Below are positions 44,775-48,019 of a stretch of 48,019 nt of DNA, in pieces (the stretch's first letter is position 1; every line of letters begins with the position of its first letter). The stretch covers positions 1 to 48,019 of the forward strand of contig NW_023501155.1 in the NCBI RefSeq assembly GCF_014066305.1. The letters are read 5' to 3'. Under the pieces are notes generated by a model. The model saw only the letters and a program-made list of their open reading frames with translations. It did not search any database and had not been told where the DNA came from. The position numbers were made by a program, and so were the translations under genes. The DNA is from Letharia columbiana (Eukaryota > Ascomycota > Lecanoromycetes > Lecanorales > Parmeliaceae).

Positions 44775-46055
44775 GATGAAAGATATAAGAAGAGTCTAGC
44801 TTGGAAGCATTGAGAGAAGAAAGATTGTGCAATTTGAGCATGGGGAATAAAGAGTTTATGGACATTGGATATCCAATGGGCGGGAAAAGAGCCGGGAGCG
44901 GTGCTTGCGCCTTCTAGCCGACAGAGGCCCAAGCCAACTATATTCGATTTGTTGATGCCTCAGGAAACAACGTCAGTTTGCGGCCTCCAACGTCAAACTC
45001 AGGATTCTGTCATGACTTCTGTTCTGAATTTTCGTCGAACGTGAATGTCTACTATCGGAAATGCAAAGTTGTAAAGGTCTCATCTGTATATTGACCTTGA
45101 CTTTGACGACCGATCTAAGGAACCGCTTATCATATAAAAAAGAATTGCGGGCCTAGTTTTCAACTTTACACCAGTATGGAGATTCAAGGGTGTCGGAGCT
45201 GCGGTTCATGAGGTACTTGAGACGGTAGCCGATGCCCACGTTGGATGATAGCGCCTTCATTTGCTTTTCCCCTTGGTGCCATCATCAACAAAGGGACACA
45301 ATCTCACCCAGGAATCCTCCATCTGGGATAGCATTGACGGTCAAATATGACTCATGGCAGTGTTCTCCGTGAGAATAAACGAGTAGGCAACAGCGATTGA
45401 TTTTGTTCGCATTGCAGTATTGAGGGTGCTTGCCTGTTTCCCCAACTGATCCAAAAAGTCCCCGCGGTCTTCTACCGAACATGCAGCCACAGTCGTAAAC
45501 GTTCGTAGCGTGTGCAGAAGAGTCAGGGGCAACAAGACGACGTGAGCCTCTGCTGCAGACGAAGACAGCCCGGGTCAGTTGGGTGCTCACTCGAGGCTGC
45601 CACTGTTGTGAACAAAAATAGAATACTCATTCTAATCCAGACTGAAGAACCAGAGGAAGGTATTCCCACTGTTGATTCCCGTTATTTTCTCGATCCCAAT
45701 GGCTTGTAGACCTTTGATAAAGCCAGGAGATAGAGGCTGGTAACAATTGCTGTACGAGACATGAGAGGGTCACCCGATGGGCTGAATGCGGAGGGATCGT
45801 AATCAACATCAGCGCCTGGGCCAAGCGGTTCGTGTTCGGTGGTGTGAAGTTGACACGCTGCTGGAAGTAAGCGATCGAGCCTTTAGACAAAATCCAGGCG
45901 ATGAAAGTTAAATCACAGCTCATATGCTGTGCTCCTGCGCTAGTCTCACCACACCTCTTGCTAATGCGCTCACCCATTATCATCTTCTAATCCAATTGAC
46001 TTCTGATAGACGTGTGGCACTCTTAGCACATCTCATCTCGTACACGTGTTGCACG
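44775..46055. other. Intergenic with one weak fragment
   Basis: No firm gene. The minus ORF at 45535-45341 (RGDFLDQLGKQASTLN, then TAMRTKSIAVAYSFIL) looks protein-like and helical but is isolated. The remaining ORFs lack features. Confidence 0.4.
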
Positions 46056-46586
46056 ATGATCCTTCAATTCAACAACTTCGAAAACACCGGCGCACGGTTC
46101 CCACCCCCGAAGCCGCTACCTCAACCGTCAAAGGCACCCGAGCTGTTGCGGCCTTGCTTCGGCAGAAGACCCCGTACAACTTCTAAGCTCGGTCGGTACT
46201 GGAGATGCTTCAGCCGGCAGAGATGTCTCTTCAAAGATCTAGTCTTTCCTGAATTGAGGATGCAAGAGCATGTTGCCATGCTTGCCAGCGCTGGGGACAG
46301 CAAGCCTTGGTTCCTCCAGGCTCAAAGGCTAGATGCTGAACGGCAGACTCAAATCGGCAAAGGCAACTTCCTTCTACCGGAAGTACGAATCCAGAACTGG
46401 AGATATGTAACCAATGCCAACCGCGACTGTTGCTTCTGGAACCCAGCATCACCTAGTACAATCATGGACTTCCATGATCAAGGCTCTTACATATATTGTA
46501 GCATCATACACAGTATCCTACCGGATACCCATGGCAACGATATCCGTCACCGTCAGAGCTTTGGGCCGCCATGCTCGCGGAATTGA
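46056..46586 (+). CDS. Hypothetical protein
   Basis: Frame of 176 aa from MILQFNNFENTGARFPPPKPLP, with basic and Trp/Cys-rich segments (LGRYWRCFSRQRC, NWRYVTNANRDCCFW). No family recognised, no introns confirmed. The frame is open another 44 codons upstream, so the start is a guess. The end (GPPCSRN) could be read through an intron into 46619-46737. Confidence 0.35.
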   Translation: MILQFNNFENTGARFPPPKPLPQPSKAPELLRPCFGRRPRTTSKLGRYWRCFSRQRCLFKDLVFPELRMQEHVAMLASAGDSKPWFLQAQRLDAERQTQIGKGNFLLPEVRIQNWRYVTNANRDCCFWNPASPSTIMDFHDQGSYIYCSIIHSILPDTHGNDIRHRQSFGPPCSRN

Positions 46587-46818
46587 CCATGTTTGCATGC
46601 CCTTGGTGACTCTTGCTTTCGAGGCGCTGGGTATTTCCTTTTTTTTGTTTTTCGAATGTGGTCTCAAGCGATTCAACCACGCGCTTTCGGTCCAACATCT
46701 ACCTGCTAGCTTTGAATGGGTACTCGCAGATGGCTAAGCTTCGGAGACATCGTCAAATCGGATAGATTTTGGGGCAGAGGCCTTTAATAGACTACCAAAA
46801 CATACAAAGTCGGTCATT

Positions 46819-47103
46819 TTGAACCTAGGTGACTGCATCAGAAAATCCAAAACACAATTGGAGTTCATGCATATCTCGTACGACGAGGTCGCAAAGAGAG
46901 CGCCTGGGGCCGTCGGAGGTATTATCGATCTCTTGTTGTCAGTGGTTGGTGGACATGGAGTAGAATGTAGTCGAAGGAGTTACGAACAGGAATTGAAAGA
47001 GATAGATAGAGCGTGGTCTGATACGCAAAGACTGGAGTGGCATGGGGCGCGGCTTCAAGATTATATCCTCAATGGACAGCGGCATCGTCCGTCAAGGACA
47101 TGA
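46819..47103 (+). CDS. Hypothetical fragment
   Basis: 94 codons from MNLGDCIRKSKTQLEF, with helical SYDEVAKRAPGAVGGIIDLL and ELKEIDRAWSDTQRLEW. It may be a 3' exon of the 46056 gene, but no joining splice pair was found. Confidence 0.25.
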   Translation: MNLGDCIRKSKTQLEFMHISYDEVAKRAPGAVGGIIDLLLSVVGGHGVECSRRSYEQELKEIDRAWSDTQRLEWHGARLQDYILNGQRHRPSRT

Positions 47104-48019
47104 GAATTGTCTTATGCCAGTAATCGCAGATGCTGGATCTCCCAAGGGATGTAGACTTACCTAGATAACTGCCAACGCATTGGATGCCACTGCTTATTGG
47201 CGACGCCTATGTGACCTCCACATTTCGAACTCGGCTGTAAGCTACACGTGAACCCCACCCACTAACAAAACGAAGAAATATACTTCCGCCCAGATCCGCT
47301 CAGCCTTGTGCGACTTTCGGGTACCCTGGTGTCACTTTGAACACTTTTTCGGAGCATCTCCCGGACCAATGTAGTAGTCCCACTTTGGTTTCGAAGAACG
47401 ACCCACGGAGTTGAGAACACCGTCGACTTTCGGGGAGCAATTATGATGAAAAGAAAACGCACCGGAAGGTTGTGGGAGCGAATATTTACAGGAACACCTT
47501 CCCGGAGAAAGAGAGGATTCTGGTCGCAAGAGACGATCTCTGCAGGCAGCAAAAGAAAATACAAGATGTGGTTGTACTTCCTGAGGATATATTATTGATC
47601 TTCAGACAATCGAAAAGGGTGAGAGATCTGCACGCAAATGATTGCGAAACATCAAGTCTGACATGCATAAAATACCACCCACACTTCTAATTATTCCAGC
47701 AGTCGGATCCGATCTCTGCATGAATCCTTCGCCTTCTGCCGAATTGCCTCCACTCATGGAGAATTTTCACATGCATCGAAGATACTACGTTGCGTCTTCA
47801 ATTTGATTTCAGGAAAAAAACAGTATCTGTATAGTTGTCTCCGAGGAGGGCAAATTTGAGGCAAATTCGATATGCATTGAAACAATTGCCTCACGCCTTG
47901 ATTTTTGTACACAAATGTCTCCGTCCTGCAAAGAACCGCAATGCGTCTTTACCCTTTCCAGATTTGGATAAAGAAGCCCAAGTCCAGAAAAGAATCGTCC
48001 GATCTCTCCACAAGGCGCT
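47104..48019. other. Intergenic window end
   Basis: Overlapping short ORFs on both strands (47262-47690) without features; no gene supported. Confidence 0.45.

Noticed and set aside
1..48019. CRISPR arrays, rRNA and tRNA genes
   Set aside because: No regularly spaced short repeats, no rRNA text and no convincing tRNA cloverleaf were seen; a tRNA scan was not possible.

Overview
The window reads as nuclear DNA of a filamentous ascomycete (Pezizomycotina; a dothideomycete would fit best). The evidence is short 50-105 nt introns with GT..AG ends and CTAAC/CTGAC branch sites, families typical of these fungi (Clr5, 2EXR/F-box-like, Zn2Cys6, seven-helix DUF7702-type membrane protein, cysteine-rich secreted proteins), and two AT-saturated blocks whose decay looks like repeat-induced point mutation (RIP: CpA to TpA, so CAA/CAG and TGG codons become stops). 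The exon models were read by hand from the sequence; no database search was possible.

Layout. 1-13.76 kb is a gene island: a Clr5 gene with 63-bp tandem repeats (minus), a small one-helix PPxY protein behind a 57-bp minisatellite (plus), a duplicated C2HC zinc-finger gene (plus), two tandem 2EXR paralogs of which one is frameshifted (minus), a broken alpha/beta-hydrolase (plus), a third 2EXR gene with an in-frame stop (minus), and a two-exon orphan (plus). 13.78-24.56 kb is AT-rich: a 5'-truncated Copia element whose two halves are separated by a complete but mutated Helitron (about 16.1-22.4 kb). 24.56-32.83 kb is a second gene island: a two-module cysteine-rich secreted protein, a seven-helix membrane protein and a Zn2Cys6 transcription factor. 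32.83-40.23 kb is a 7.4-kb Gypsy element with 150-bp LTRs and a 5-bp target duplication, inserted 398 bp upstream of the transcription factor. 40.24-48.02 kb holds a broken membrane-anchored cysteine-rich gene, a PPIL1-type cyclophilin with an apparent 1-nt frameshift, a 1.1-kb inverted-repeat transposon with an 8-bp target duplication, a possible aspartic-protease-like gene, a secreted-protein gene, and weak orphan ORFs.

The genes do not form a recognisable pathway or biosynthetic cluster. The common theme is a fast-evolving accessory region: several loci are decayed (frameshifts, C-to-T type stops), there are minisatellites inside or next to genes, and transposons lie in promoters and beside broken genes. 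The best second-look items are the Clr5 repeat protein, the two-module secreted protein, the PPxY micro-membrane protein, the LTRs that escaped RIP, and the nested Helitron.
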